Source of the DNA: Nostoc sp. MS1
GTDB taxonomy: Bacteria > Cyanobacteriota > Cyanobacteriia > Cyanobacteriales > Nostocaceae
Length of the DNA stretch: 64,000 nucleotides
Assembly: GCF_019976755.1 (NCBI RefSeq)
Contig: NZ_AP023441.1
Location: 6,879,501 to 6,943,500 of the forward strand
Direction of reading: 5' to 3'
Shown here: piece after piece, positions 1 to 8,608 of the stretch
How the letters are laid out: every line of letters begins with the position of its first letter
Numbering within the stretch: the first letter of the stretch is position 1
Notes under the pieces: generated by a model
Told to the model about the DNA's origin: nothing
Database searches by the model: none
Seen by the model: only the letters and a program-made list of their open reading frames with translations
Translations under genes and position numbers: made by a program

Positions 1-1
1 G

Positions 2-373
2 CCAGCTAAAGATATATTTCATAATACAGTTAAAACAGCCCTCGAAAAAGATAAATGGACAATTACTGACGAGCATCTATTTATTCAAGTAGAGGATATT
101 GATTTTTACATAGACCTAATAGCAGTAGAGATAAAATCTTTTTTAGGAGCTTCAGACGTAACTGAATTTCACCTAGCTCTTGGTCAATGTCTTAACTACC
201 GTTCAGCATTGAGGTTGACCGAACCTGAGCGGATTTTGTATTTAGCCGTTCCAGTAGATGTTTATAATGAGTTTTTTAGTCGCAAGTTTATTCAAAGAAT
301 AATTGCTGAATATCAGCTAAAATTACTAATTTTTAATCCAGAGCGAGAGGAGATTGTTATATGGAGAGACTAA
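2..373 (+). CDS. xisH: XisH-family protein, start just outside window, internal deletion
   Basis: This is an XisH homologue. In Anabaena, XisH acts with XisI as an accessory factor for excision of the fdxN element, but homologues are widespread and their general role is unclear. The frame opens with PAKDIFHNTVKTALEKD, so base 1 is probably the last base of the ATG. Later blocks EFHLALGQCLNYR, RILYLAVP and LKLLIFNPEREEIV are typical of the family. Only about 123 residues are present, against roughly 138 usually. The acidic stretch normally between YIDL and IAVEIKSFLG is missing, which looks like an in-frame deletion of about 15 codons. The stop lies 10 bases inside the start of xisI. Family assignment is firm; function is doubtful given the deletion and the broken partner gene. 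Confidence 0.85.
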   Translation, partial: PAKDIFHNTVKTALEKDKWTITDEHLFIQVEDIDFYIDLIAVEIKSFLGASDVTEFHLALGQCLNYRSALRLTEPERILYLAVPVDVYNEFFSRKFIQRIIAEYQLKLLIFNPEREEIVIWRD

Positions 374-713
374 ATTATCGAGAAATAGTCCAAAACATTC
401 TGAAAAGCCATGCCCAAAATCGCTCAAATAGTCAGACAGAAGTCAAATTATTATTTGATATTGAGCGCGTTGGGCTTTGCCCCGCCGCAGGCATCGCTAT
501 CAAGTTATAAATATTGGTTGGCAAGAACTAACGCGAATATTTGGTTGTATTATTTACATCGAAATTAAAGATGGCAAAATTTGGATTGAACGCGATGGGA
601 CGGAAATCGGAGTTGCTAATGAATTAGTAGAAGCTGGAGTTCCTAAACAAGATATAGTTTTGGCTTTTAAAGCCCCATACAAACGAAAATTTACTGAGTT
701 TGCTGCTAATTGA
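361..713 (+). pseudogene. xisI: xisI, frameshifted by a small repeat insertion
   Basis: The first frame gives MERLNYREIVQNILKSHAQ up to LLFDIER, then runs into a stop at 507-509. The second frame, open to 713, gives YQVINIGWQ, DGKIWIERDGTEIGVANELV and the family ending VPKQDIVLAFKAPYKRKFTEF. Together they make a complete XisI of usual length (about 110 residues). Between the halves lie 23 extra bases (470-492). Removing them restores both the reading frame (ERDRYQ) and a perfect HIP1 octamer. The start overlaps the end of xisH, as in intact xisH-xisI pairs. The second half could in principle start at a TTG at 477, but that would give a truncated protein, so I call this a pseudogene. Confidence 0.88.
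470..492 (+). repeat. 23-nt small dispersed repeat inserted in a HIP1 site
   Basis: The insert starts TTGGGCTTTGCCCC and ends GCAGGC. It is flanked by GCG on the left and ATCGC on the right, so its excision recreates GCGATCGC. It resembles the GC-rich palindromic repeats scattered through Nostoc genomes (the GCGATGCCTGCGGCGGG type on the other strand). The exact ends could shift by a base or so. Confidence 0.75.
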
Positions 714-767
714 AACTTATCTATCAAGCGATCGCACTCTTAGAGACTATTTATAAAGTAAATCTTA

Positions 768-885
768 AGTAGGGTGCGTTATGGCTTTAGCCTAACGCAC
801 CATCTAATATGGCGGTGCGTTAGACGCTTTTATCATATTTTTCATGAGAACCTATAGCTAAAGTCTGCGCCTAACACACCCTACA
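768..885. repeat. Dispersed palindromic repeat (GGTGCGTT/AACGCACC)
   Basis: GGTGCGTT at 773-780 pairs with AACGCACC at 794-801, and a third partial copy starts at 814. A related element recurs at 56317-56347. The stretch 714-965 otherwise shows one HIP1 site and no gene. Confidence 0.6.
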
Positions 886-965
886 ATAATTTTATTTTTA
901 CTGTATAAATGACCTCTTAAAGCTGTATCTTTGAATTTCAGTTGTTGCGTTTCACTTTTCCCTTA

Positions 966-1064
966 CTATATGTCGTCGTTGATGCCATTGCCTGCATTTT
1001 TTAACGCTAATACAGTGTGGGAGCCAATATATCCGGCTCCACCTGTGACTAGGATGGTTGACAT
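966..1064 (-). pseudogene. galE: galE-like 5' stub (UDP-glucose 4-epimerase)
   Basis: The minus-strand frame from ATG at 1064 reads MSTILVTGGAGYIGSHTVL and then AGNGINDDI before a stop. The GGAGYIGSHT block is the NAD-binding Rossmann signature of GalE-type epimerases, which are about 330 residues long. Only about 24 recognisable residues survive, so this is a remnant. The IS5-like element begins six bases from its start codon and has separated it from any promoter. Confidence 0.75.
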
Positions 1065-1069
1065 AATTA

Positions 1070-2742
1070 GGGCTTGCTGAAAAAGTCATTTCAAAGGAAG
1101 AGAAAAATTGATTAAGTAGTCAGTCCAGAAAAAAGATAAGTTTTTGTTGTTTAAGGTTTAATGAAATATCAGTTTCGATAATAGAAGAAGTAAAAAAAGA
1201 CTCAGTTTTGAAAAATAGGCAAAAAAATACACAAAAAAGCCGTAATAGCAGAGTAGAAAGATTCATAACTAAAAAAGTTATGGCAATAGCGGTGAAAGAA
1301 GTATGAGGAAGTTTAGCCATAACTCTACCAAGGCTAAATCTTCGTTTACCTTGTCCAAACTTGCCCTCAATACAATTACGAATCCTTTCGTCATAAGCGG
1401 CTTGTTTCTTCTTTTCAGGGCTGACATTTTGGGGGGGTCTACCTAGTGGTGGGCCACTAATTCTAATTCCCCTTTCTTGACACCAAGCTCGATTCTCCCT
1501 CGTCCGATAAATCTTATCAACATGAACTGATTCAGGATAATATCCGGTGTAGTTTTTGTATGCTTCTACTTGTGATTTTAAGTCTCCTGATTCGTTAAAG
1601 TTGTCCCAACTAATATGGTCTAAAAATACATAGCCATCATAGTAACTAGCTGAAAACTTAGCCCCAAACTCTACTGTTCTCCCGGCTTTACCTCGGATAA
1701 TCGGACGAATGTGTGGTTGGTTTAAACTGACAATGCGGTCTTGTATACTAATTTTTTGATTTTCATATAACCATAACTGTTGACGATAAACTTCTGCTAC
1801 TACTAGCAACATCTTATATTGACTGTTGCTCAGTTTTAATAGTGACGCACCTAAATTTATTAGCTGCTGAATATGAGTTAAATTTCTGTTGATATATTGC
1901 AGTTGCTTTCTGATAGCTTTCCTTCTTTCTTTAACTGTTGGTTTTCTTTTCTTGGCTACTGCTAAATAATCCTTTCTTGCTTTGTTTCTGTAGGTTCTTG
2001 GTTTGTTGATATTTCTTACTAATAAGGACTTATATAATGTATCTATGATTGTTTCTGTTTGCTTTCTGGCTTGATTTAATAATCCTAAATCTGTCGGATA
2101 ACTTATGTCTGCTGGCGCACAACTAGCATCTAATATTAATTTTCCTCTATTGGCTGGCTTACTTTTTGAATCCTCGACCTCTGGCTTTTTTGCTCTTACT
2201 TCTACCTCCTGTTTATTTTCTAACATCTTCCTGACTATTTCTTGATTGATTTTATTGACTAATTCTATATCTATCCTTTCTCTAAAATGAACTAGCATTG
2301 ACGGGTCAAATGCAGATTCATTACTATATGCTGACATTCCTATAAAGTATTGCAGATACGGGTTCTCCCGAATTTGTTCTACTGTCTCTCTGTCACTTAT
2401 TCCTAATTTTTCTTTAATTATTAATGCTCCCAACGCCATTCTAAATGTTTTGGCTGGCGCTCCCATTCTTGCTGAAAATATTTCTGCGTACTCTGCTTCA
2501 AATTTTGACCAAGGTATCATGTTCGCCATGATTACCCATCGGTTATCTGACGCTAGTTTTCCCCCAAAGGGTAGTTCAAAGTTTTCTGCTGCTTTTTCTT
2601 GCTTTTGCGCTCTTCGATACATTTTAACGCAACTTGCTACAAGGATTTTTACTTATCTTACCCTTTTTCTTTTCACCTTATTTTTCTTTCCTGACCCTGA
2701 AACTCTTCATTCTGCTATCTTTCGCCCTTATTCAGCCAGCCC
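1070..2742 (-). mobile_element. IS5/IS1182-like insertion sequence, about 1.67 kb
   Basis: The element holds one transposase gene and has imperfect terminal inverted repeats. The left end reads GGGCTTGCTGAAAAAG and the right end, on the other strand, GGGCTGGCTGAATAAG. TAATTA is present immediately outside both ends (1064-1069 and 2743-2748) and may be a target duplication; because it is palindromic it could instead belong to the ends. It sits at the start codon of the galE stub. Confidence 0.75.
1120..2622 (-). CDS. DDE transposase (DUF772-type N-terminus)
   Basis: This 500-residue transposase catalyses cut-and-paste movement of the surrounding element. The N-terminal part has the conserved blocks LPFGGKLASDNRW (residues 17-29), GAPAKTFRMALGALI and ENPYLQYFIGM typical of DUF772 transposases. 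A DDE-like catalytic set is visible: D165 in LILDASCAPADI, an Asp in VHVDKIYRTRE, and Glu in RNCIEGKFGQGKRRF. The middle region (about 200-300) is basic and probably helical. The last 40 residues are hydrophobic and Phe-rich (FLVMNLSTLLLRLFCVFFCL), which is unusual and may reflect sequence drift near the right end. The frame is intact, so the element may be active. IS5 versus IS1182 placement cannot be decided by eye. Confidence 0.85.
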   Translation of the reverse strand: MYRRAQKQEKAAENFELPFGGKLASDNRWVIMANMIPWSKFEAEYAEIFSARMGAPAKTFRMALGALIIKEKLGISDRETVEQIRENPYLQYFIGMSAYSNESAFDPSMLVHFRERIDIELVNKINQEIVRKMLENKQEVEVRAKKPEVEDSKSKPANRGKLILDASCAPADISYPTDLGLLNQARKQTETIIDTLYKSLLVRNINKPRTYRNKARKDYLAVAKKRKPTVKERRKAIRKQLQYINRNLTHIQQLINLGASLLKLSNSQYKMLLVVAEVYRQQLWLYENQKISIQDRIVSLNQPHIRPIIRGKAGRTVEFGAKFSASYYDGYVFLDHISWDNFNESGDLKSQVEAYKNYTGYYPESVHVDKIYRTRENRAWCQERGIRISGPPLGRPPQNVSPEKKKQAAYDERIRNCIEGKFGQGKRRFSLGRVMAKLPHTSFTAIAITFLVMNLSTLLLRLFCVFFCLFFKTESFFTSSIIETDISLNLKQQKLIFFLD

Positions 2743-2781
2743 TAATTAAGGGTTAGTACGTAAGAGTTATAAAAATAAGAT

Positions 2782-2907
2782 GATGCAATGCGAATGCAGG
2801 TGGATGCAATGCGAATGCAGGTGGATGCAATGCGAATGCAGGTCGGTGCAATATGAATACAGGCTGATACAATACGAATGCAGACAGATGCAATGTGAAT
2901 GCAGTAG
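2782..2907. repeat. 21-nt tandem array, six units
   Basis: Six contiguous 21-nt units follow each other without spacers. The first three are near-identical (GATGCAATGCGAATGCAGG plus two bases) and the last three are diverged. On the plus strand one frame stays open from ATG at 2780 to TAA at 2909-2911, giving a heptapeptide repeat around MQCECRW. No convincing ribosome-binding site precedes it. The gap 2743-3009 holds nothing else. Confidence 0.85.
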
Positions 2908-3009
2908 GTAAGCATTGCTCACCCTACTACCTCAACTACCACGCAGTCGAGATTCACTAAGCAGGGGATAAAGAAGAAAAACTAGTGACTATGGACTATT
3001 GACTAAAAA

Positions 3010-5247
3010 CTAACTTCTTTCGTTAAAATAGCGGGACATAGCACTGTCGAGGCAAGGCATAATTTCGCCGCGACTGCTACCAAGGACGCTGTAAATAGGA
3101 CGGGGAGCAACCCAGCCAAATTCCTGTGCAGGTAAAGTTACCAAACTACTAATACTTACACCAGCTTGTTTTGCTGCTAGTTTAGCTAAATCAGCCCAAG
3201 CGATCGCACTTTTGTTAGCTAAATGCCACAAACCGCTTTCACCATCAATTAATAAATCTAAACTAGCATGAACAAGGTCTGGTACATAAGTAGGTGAAAC
3301 AACCGCATCCTCAGCCGCAACAAAAGTATTCCCAGCACTCAGTTCACGTAAGGCAATAGTGACAAAGTTGTAGTCATCCCACGGGCCAAAAAAGGCGCTG
3401 GTGCGAATTACTAAAGATGCGGGGTTAGCTTGTAATACTAATTTTTCTGCCAAAACTTTGCTGCAACCATACACATTGAGCGGGGCAACTGTATCAGTTT
3501 CTACATAAGGATTAGTCACAGCACCGTTAAATACTAAATCAGAAGAAAAGGTTAACAAAGCTGCATTATGTTGAGCGCAAGCAGTAGCTAAGATTTCCGC
3601 ACCTTCAGTATTAATTTTTAAACAAACATCAGGTTCGCGTTCTGCATCATCTACGCGCACGTATCCCGCAGCATTTACAACTCCCCAAGGTTTTAATTGA
3701 GCAAGTACCGCATTTACAGAAGCCGCATCAGTAATATCCATTTCTTGGCGTGTCAACAAGCGATAGGTAATACCCCGCAATTCACACAACCGAGCAAAAG
3801 CTTTTCCTAATGTACCTCTCGCGCCAATAATTAATAAAGGACGGGGAGTAGGGAGTAGGGAGTAGGAAGTAGGGAGTAGGGAGGATGTACACTTTTCCCC
3901 ATTCTTTATTCCCCACTCACCACTCCCCTGATTAAAACAACTGACGGCTGGATACTCTAAACGTTCTGGTCGCCGCCACCATCCTGGTATTTCCAGGAGT
4001 GGGTGATTGGGTTGACGACCAGCAGCTAAATCAGCAACTAATTTAGAGATCGCAGTTGGTCGGGGATTTGGGGAACGCAAATCAAACACGCCTGCTTCGT
4101 AGTAACCAACTGAGCGCGTTAATAAGCTATTCCAATCGTAACTACCTAAAAGCGCCCAAGCTGTGACAGCACGAATATCTACACCATCATTTTGTAATCT
4201 TTGAGCAGCATTCCACACCTCATTAAACCAGCGCAGTTGCTCCTCACGGGTACATTGGAGGTGAACTTCGGTGATGGCTAGTGGGAGTTGGTAGCGTTTC
4301 CAAGTTTCTTTAAGTAAAGTGTATGCGCCTGCTGTTCCTTCAGCACAAACCCTAACAGCTTCTACATCTGCGTATCTATCTTTGCCATTACCACCATGTG
4401 TCCAAGTTGGATACTTTTCTAAATTTTCATCCAGAAAGCGCTCACTTGTTAGGTAATGGTTAATACCAATAATATCTGGTGGACAATAACAATTTTTGGC
4501 AGCCGCCTCTAGTTCCGTCTCACTGATACCGCAGTTACACAAATATTCCCAAATAAAATGAGTCTGATTGATGCGACCACACAATAAATCAAAGCTTAAC
4601 CAACGGCGCTCATTTTCAAACTCTGCTTGATAAGCTAGTTTTGGTGTAGTGTAAGTTTTACCCAAATCCTCTGTTTGCACAAGTTTAGCATCGGGGTTAA
4701 CTTCGCGGATAGCTTTCATTGCTAGTGCGATCGCTTGACACTCCCCTAACAAAGCCCGAACAAAAGTTAAAGGGTCTCGTCCATGAGGATACCAGTGACC
4801 ATACATCCCACTAAACCGTGCTGTTGTCAGTGGTTCATTGACAGGCGTGTAATATGTTACCCAAGGATATCGCTCCGCCACCGCACGAGCAAACACAGCT
4901 AACTTCTGCGGAAACTCTGGGTCTACCAAACTAGTGTCACGGGGGCCACTACCATGATGCACTAATCCCACAATTGGAGTAATGCCGAGTTCTTTTAACT
5001 TCTCTAGCCGTTCATCCGCCCACGACCAATCAGCAGTCTCCAAACCATTAGGTGCTATCTTCTCCCACAACACCGGGTAGCGAATTTTCTTAATCCCCAG
5101 TTCGGCAAACAACTCTAAGTCATCCAAACGCCTTTCATGACCGTTGCGCTCTAACTGGTCAAAATACTCATCACCCACACGATTAACGGTACACTCGATA
5201 CCAGCCCACATCTCTAGAGAATGTTTTGTATTGAGGTCAGAAGTCAT
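3010..5247 (-). CDS. Glycoside hydrolase family 1 - RmlD-like sugar reductase fusion
   Basis: This 745-residue protein has two domains. Residues 1-430 are a GH1-type glycosidase: acid/base Glu138 lies in YYTPVNEPL and the probable nucleophile Glu327 in LAITEVH. Residues 471-745 are an RmlD-like SDR (dTDP-4-dehydrorhamnose reductase family) with the nucleotide-binding GARGTLG (475-481), SSDLVFNG, and catalytic Tyr593/Lys597 in YGCSK. There is no signal peptide, so it is cytoplasmic. The linker (about 438-470) is encoded by heptanucleotide repeat DNA that looks intergenic. The next gene upstream on the same strand is a glycosyltransferase-UDP-galactopyranose mutase fusion 230 bp away, which suggests a shared role in glycan or sugar-nucleotide metabolism. 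Substrates cannot be told. GH1 acid/base and nucleophile residues are both present, so it could be an active hydrolase. Confidence 0.85.
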   Translation of the reverse strand: MTSDLNTKHSLEMWAGIECTVNRVGDEYFDQLERNGHERRLDDLELFAELGIKKIRYPVLWEKIAPNGLETADWSWADERLEKLKELGITPIVGLVHHGSGPRDTSLVDPEFPQKLAVFARAVAERYPWVTYYTPVNEPLTTARFSGMYGHWYPHGRDPLTFVRALLGECQAIALAMKAIREVNPDAKLVQTEDLGKTYTTPKLAYQAEFENERRWLSFDLLCGRINQTHFIWEYLCNCGISETELEAAAKNCYCPPDIIGINHYLTSERFLDENLEKYPTWTHGGNGKDRYADVEAVRVCAEGTAGAYTLLKETWKRYQLPLAITEVHLQCTREEQLRWFNEVWNAAQRLQNDGVDIRAVTAWALLGSYDWNSLLTRSVGYYEAGVFDLRSPNPRPTAISKLVADLAAGRQPNHPLLEIPGWWRRPERLEYPAVSCFNQGSGEWGIKNGEKCTSSLLPTSYSLLPTPRPLLIIGARGTLGKAFARLCELRGITYRLLTRQEMDITDAASVNAVLAQLKPWGVVNAAGYVRVDDAEREPDVCLKINTEGAEILATACAQHNAALLTFSSDLVFNGAVTNPYVETDTVAPLNVYGCSKVLAEKLVLQANPASLVIRTSAFFGPWDDYNFVTIALRELSAGNTFVAAEDAVVSPTYVPDLVHASLDLLIDGESGLWHLANKSAIAWADLAKLAAKQAGVSISSLVTLPAQEFGWVAPRPIYSVLGSSRGEIMPCLDSAMSRYFNERS
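3838..3935. repeat. Heptanucleotide repeats inside the GH1-RmlD linker
   Basis: Tandem GGGAGTA heptamers followed by a C-rich tract (TTCCCCACTC type) lie inside the coding region at the domain junction. The same kind of sequence is found between genes elsewhere in the window. It is read in frame as a Ser/Leu/Pro/Tyr-rich linker. Confidence 0.8.
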
Positions 5248-5477
5248 AATTTATAATTTATAATAGTCTGCGACAAGGCTTGCGCCTACATAATTCGTAA
5301 TTAAGAAAGGCTAAGTACATCTAGTACAAAATCTCAATAAAATACTCTGCGTTCCTCCGCGAGAACTCCGCGTCCCTCTGCGTTTAAAAAACCACTTATT
5401 AAACCCGCAAAGCAATAATTCATAATTCGCAGTTAGGACTCCTAATTACGAATTACGAATTACGCATTACAAATTAC
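5248..5477. repeat. Intergenic repeats between the two fusion genes
   Basis: A CGTTCCTCCGCGAGAAC-type dispersed phrase lies around 5343-5389 and tandem AATTACG heptamers at 5441-5477. No gene or clear terminator is visible. Confidence 0.55.
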
Positions 5478-7901
5478 TTAGGCTTTGACAGCAATTTGCT
5501 TATACACAGACAAAGCCTGCGCCACACATTGATCCATGTTGTAATATTTGTAAGTTGCCAAGCGTCCTACAAAATATACTCCGGGAGTGCTATCCGCTAA
5601 AGTTTTATATTGCTTGTAAACTTCCTGATTTTCAGGACGAGGTACAGGATAATAAGGGTCGCCCTCTGCTTGAGGATATTCGTAAACAATGCTAGTTTTA
5701 GCGTGTTCCTGCCCAGTTAAATACTTAAACTCAGTTACACGAGTATATAAGTGTTCATTGGGATAATTAATAACTGGTGCAGGTTGGAATACTTGGGTAT
5801 TGTGAGTTTCGTGCTTGAACTCCAGTGAGCGATAAGGTAACTTACCATAGCGATATTCAAAGAACTCGTCCACTGGCCCGGTGTAAACCATCTCTCGGCA
5901 AGGTATCGCTTTTTCAATTTCCCGATAATCTGTATTCAACATTACCTTGATGTTCGAGTGATTGAGCATACTCTCAAACATCCTGGTAAATCCATGCAGT
6001 GGCATTGCTTGGTAAGTATCGGTAAAATAGCGATCGTCCCGATTTGTACGAGTAGGTATTCTAGCAATTACTGACTTATCAAGTTCTGAAGGATCAAGTC
6101 CCCATTGCTTCCTTGTGTAATTGCGGAAGAACTTTTCGTATAGAACTCGACCAACTTTGCTAATGACTACATCTTCTGAAGTATTGATGTATTCCTTGGG
6201 TTCAGCCAGTGATTTAAAGAACTCCTCCGCCTCAAATGAATTGAGGTTCATCCCATAAAGTTTGTTGATAGTATCCAGGTTGATGGGGATGGGAACCAAC
6301 TGTCCATCTACGCTGGCAAGGACACGATGTTCATAAGCACGCCATTGGGTGAAGTGGGACAGGTACTCAAAAACATCGCGGGAGTTGGTGTGGAAGATAT
6401 GCGGCCCGTATTTATGGACGAGAACACCATGTTCATCGTAATGGTCGTAGGCATTACCGCCAATGTGGTTCCGCTTGTCTACAATTAGTACCTTCTTACC
6501 ATCAGCTGCTAAACGTTCGGCAATTACACTACCAGAAAATCCAGCACCAACAATTAGGTAATCGAAGACAAAATCTCTAGTGATGATATTAGGTGCTTGT
6601 TTACCTGTAACTGCACCAGTAGAACCATTTTTATCTTCTTTATTATCAGTTGCGATCGCTGAATCTATCAACTTAATCATTGATGCCAAAGTCCGATCCC
6701 AAGAAATCTTTTCTAAAAAGGTATCAACTCGACTCAGCCAACCTGATGCGACATTATCGTCCTGCATTGCCACCTCGGCGGCTGCAACGAACTCATCAAC
6801 TGTGTCGGCAATACGTACTAACTTCAAATCCCCGTAAGGACGGACTACATCGCGGATGGAAGTAGAAACTACAGGCGTAGCGGCTGCAAGATACTCTGGA
6901 GTTTTGGTAGGACTAATATAGCGAGTTGATTCATTACGCGCAAATGGCAACATCGCCAAGTCCCAACCTGATAAATATTTAGGTAGGTCTTTATATTCCT
7001 TACTACCAAGATAATGAATATTGTCATTTTGAGGCAGAGTTGCGGGATCAATTTTCACTACTGGCCCAATAATTACTAAATGCCAGTCGGGACGCATTTC
7101 AGCAATTCCCCGCAACAGTTCAATGTCCATCCGCTCATCAATGACACCATAGAAACCCAGCCGGGGATGGGGAATATGAGCTTGATCTTCTGGTTCTTGC
7201 AGATTTCTGGCTTTGGCAAAGTGCGCTACATCTACGCTGCTGGGGAAAGCATAAACATTGGGATGTTGATTAACTTTACTTTCGTAAAGGCTTTGTCCCC
7301 CGGTAAATACTAAGTTGGCACGGCGGAATAACTCTGCTTCGTATGCCTTCAATTTAGGTGATGCACCTTTAAAAGCAGATAACTCATCCATGCAATCATA
7401 AACGACAGCTTGGGGTTGCCAATGGCTTGTAAATGCGATCGCCATTGGTGTGTAATACCAGCAGATATAATTGCTAATTTTCTGTTCAGCTAAGAAACCA
7501 TCAACCAACACCCGCAAATCTGCATTAATTGCTTCTTCGCTCAAACCTTCTGTAAGATGTGGTACAACCACCACTACACCGCTATCATCTTGGCTAATAT
7601 CTAACCAGCCTAAAGGTTCTTTGCTAAAAATTGGCTCCTCAATAAAATATACTCGTCTTCCTTGAGCGCAACGACTCAGAATGTGTTGTGGTCTTTGGTA
7701 AACGAACTTCCATCGTAAATGAGATAGACAAACTATATCAGGTGTCTCTAAAAAACCTTGAGATTTTTGTTGTTTCTTCTGCTCAGAAGATACACTTGAA
7801 GATGACAATTGAGATAATTCTGGCACATTAGATTCACTAACTTTTGTAGATATTATGTGCTTGAATCCGTTACCGTTAATGTCAGATTTGCTTTGTGTCA
7901 T
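5478..7901 (-). CDS. glf: Glycosyltransferase - UDP-galactopyranose mutase fusion
   Basis: This 807-residue protein joins two enzymes. Residues 50-410 form a GT-B glycosyltransferase (GT4-like), with a donor-site block YISPTKTPEYLAAATPVV at 328-345. Residues 446-807 are UDP-galactopyranose mutase: FAD-binding VGAGFSGS at 451-458, VDKRNHIGGNAYD, YGPHIFHTN and RKQWGLDP are characteristic. The mutase converts UDP-galactopyranose to UDP-galactofuranose, so the transferase domain plausibly uses that product, though this is inference. The first 45 residues are Ser/Gln-rich and look unstructured. Typical Glf proteins are 360-390 residues, so the second domain is full length. It is cytoplasmic or peripheral, with no membrane segment. 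The downstream GH1-RmlD gene is on the same strand. Confidence 0.88.
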   Translation of the reverse strand: MTQSKSDINGNGFKHIISTKVSESNVPELSQLSSSSVSSEQKKQQKSQGFLETPDIVCLSHLRWKFVYQRPQHILSRCAQGRRVYFIEEPIFSKEPLGWLDISQDDSGVVVVVPHLTEGLSEEAINADLRVLVDGFLAEQKISNYICWYYTPMAIAFTSHWQPQAVVYDCMDELSAFKGASPKLKAYEAELFRRANLVFTGGQSLYESKVNQHPNVYAFPSSVDVAHFAKARNLQEPEDQAHIPHPRLGFYGVIDERMDIELLRGIAEMRPDWHLVIIGPVVKIDPATLPQNDNIHYLGSKEYKDLPKYLSGWDLAMLPFARNESTRYISPTKTPEYLAAATPVVSTSIRDVVRPYGDLKLVRIADTVDEFVAAAEVAMQDDNVASGWLSRVDTFLEKISWDRTLASMIKLIDSAIATDNKEDKNGSTGAVTGKQAPNIITRDFVFDYLIVGAGFSGSVIAERLAADGKKVLIVDKRNHIGGNAYDHYDEHGVLVHKYGPHIFHTNSRDVFEYLSHFTQWRAYEHRVLASVDGQLVPIPINLDTINKLYGMNLNSFEAEEFFKSLAEPKEYINTSEDVVISKVGRVLYEKFFRNYTRKQWGLDPSELDKSVIARIPTRTNRDDRYFTDTYQAMPLHGFTRMFESMLNHSNIKVMLNTDYREIEKAIPCREMVYTGPVDEFFEYRYGKLPYRSLEFKHETHNTQVFQPAPVINYPNEHLYTRVTEFKYLTGQEHAKTSIVYEYPQAEGDPYYPVPRPENQEVYKQYKTLADSTPGVYFVGRLATYKYYNMDQCVAQALSVYKQIAVKA

Positions 7902-8608
7902 ATTGCGTTCGGTTACAAGTATATATTGGGAAAATGAAGTGAAAATTTATCAACAAGTCTGATAAATCAAAAGAAAATTTTTACCTTATTGACAGATTCC
8001 GATTTAAAAAAATCGTTAAATCTATTACGATATGATTGATGAGAAGTTACTAACAGTAGATAGTATTGTATATCGCCAGAAAACAGAGCTTTTTGTCTAT
8101 CAAAAGCATTCTTGCTCATATAATAAATAAGCTGTTTTGCTTATTTATGTATTTGATGTTCTATTCTTTATTGCAAAATTCAATTTTGATATCTGCAATT
8201 ACACTCTCAAGAATATAGCATAACACTTTTCACGGTATAAAAGTTGCGAGATAATTTAGGGCATAGAAAATTGTTCCCTATCCCCTACTATCAGTGGCTA
8301 GGCAAAAAAATCCCTAAGATTAATGAATCTAAATAAATATGCCTAAACGCAACTATATATTGGCTTGCTTTAAATTTAGTTTTCTTCTAGTTCATAAATT
8401 AAAAGACTGCAAAAAGTAGCTAAACTGATGCGAATTATCGTTTAAAGAGTAATTTTGTTAAATGACTAACCATTAACCAGATAAGAGAAAATGGTAAGTA
8501 TAGTGAAAATTGTTGCTCGTTCTCCAGATGATACTTCAAACTGAAAATATCATGGTGCTAGCAATGGAGAAAACGAGCATCTATTCTGACCAAAATTCAA
8601 GCAACTTA
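7902..8608. other. AT-rich intergenic region, no gene seen
   Basis: This must contain the promoter of the minus-strand fusion gene. The only structure noticed is an inverted repeat near 8514-8579, where GCTCGTTCTCC faces GGAGAAAACGAGC, downstream of the small gene at 8609-8848. It may act as that gene's terminator. A plus-strand frame here is a shadow. Confidence 0.5.

Noticed and set aside
2450..2749. 99-codon plus-strand frame over the start of the IS5-like transposase
   Set aside because: It is antisense to a clear transposase gene and runs through the terminal repeat; no family features.
2782..2907. CRISPR array
   Set aside because: Units of 21 nt are contiguous with no unique spacers; the same applies to 38398-38670, and no cas gene is near.
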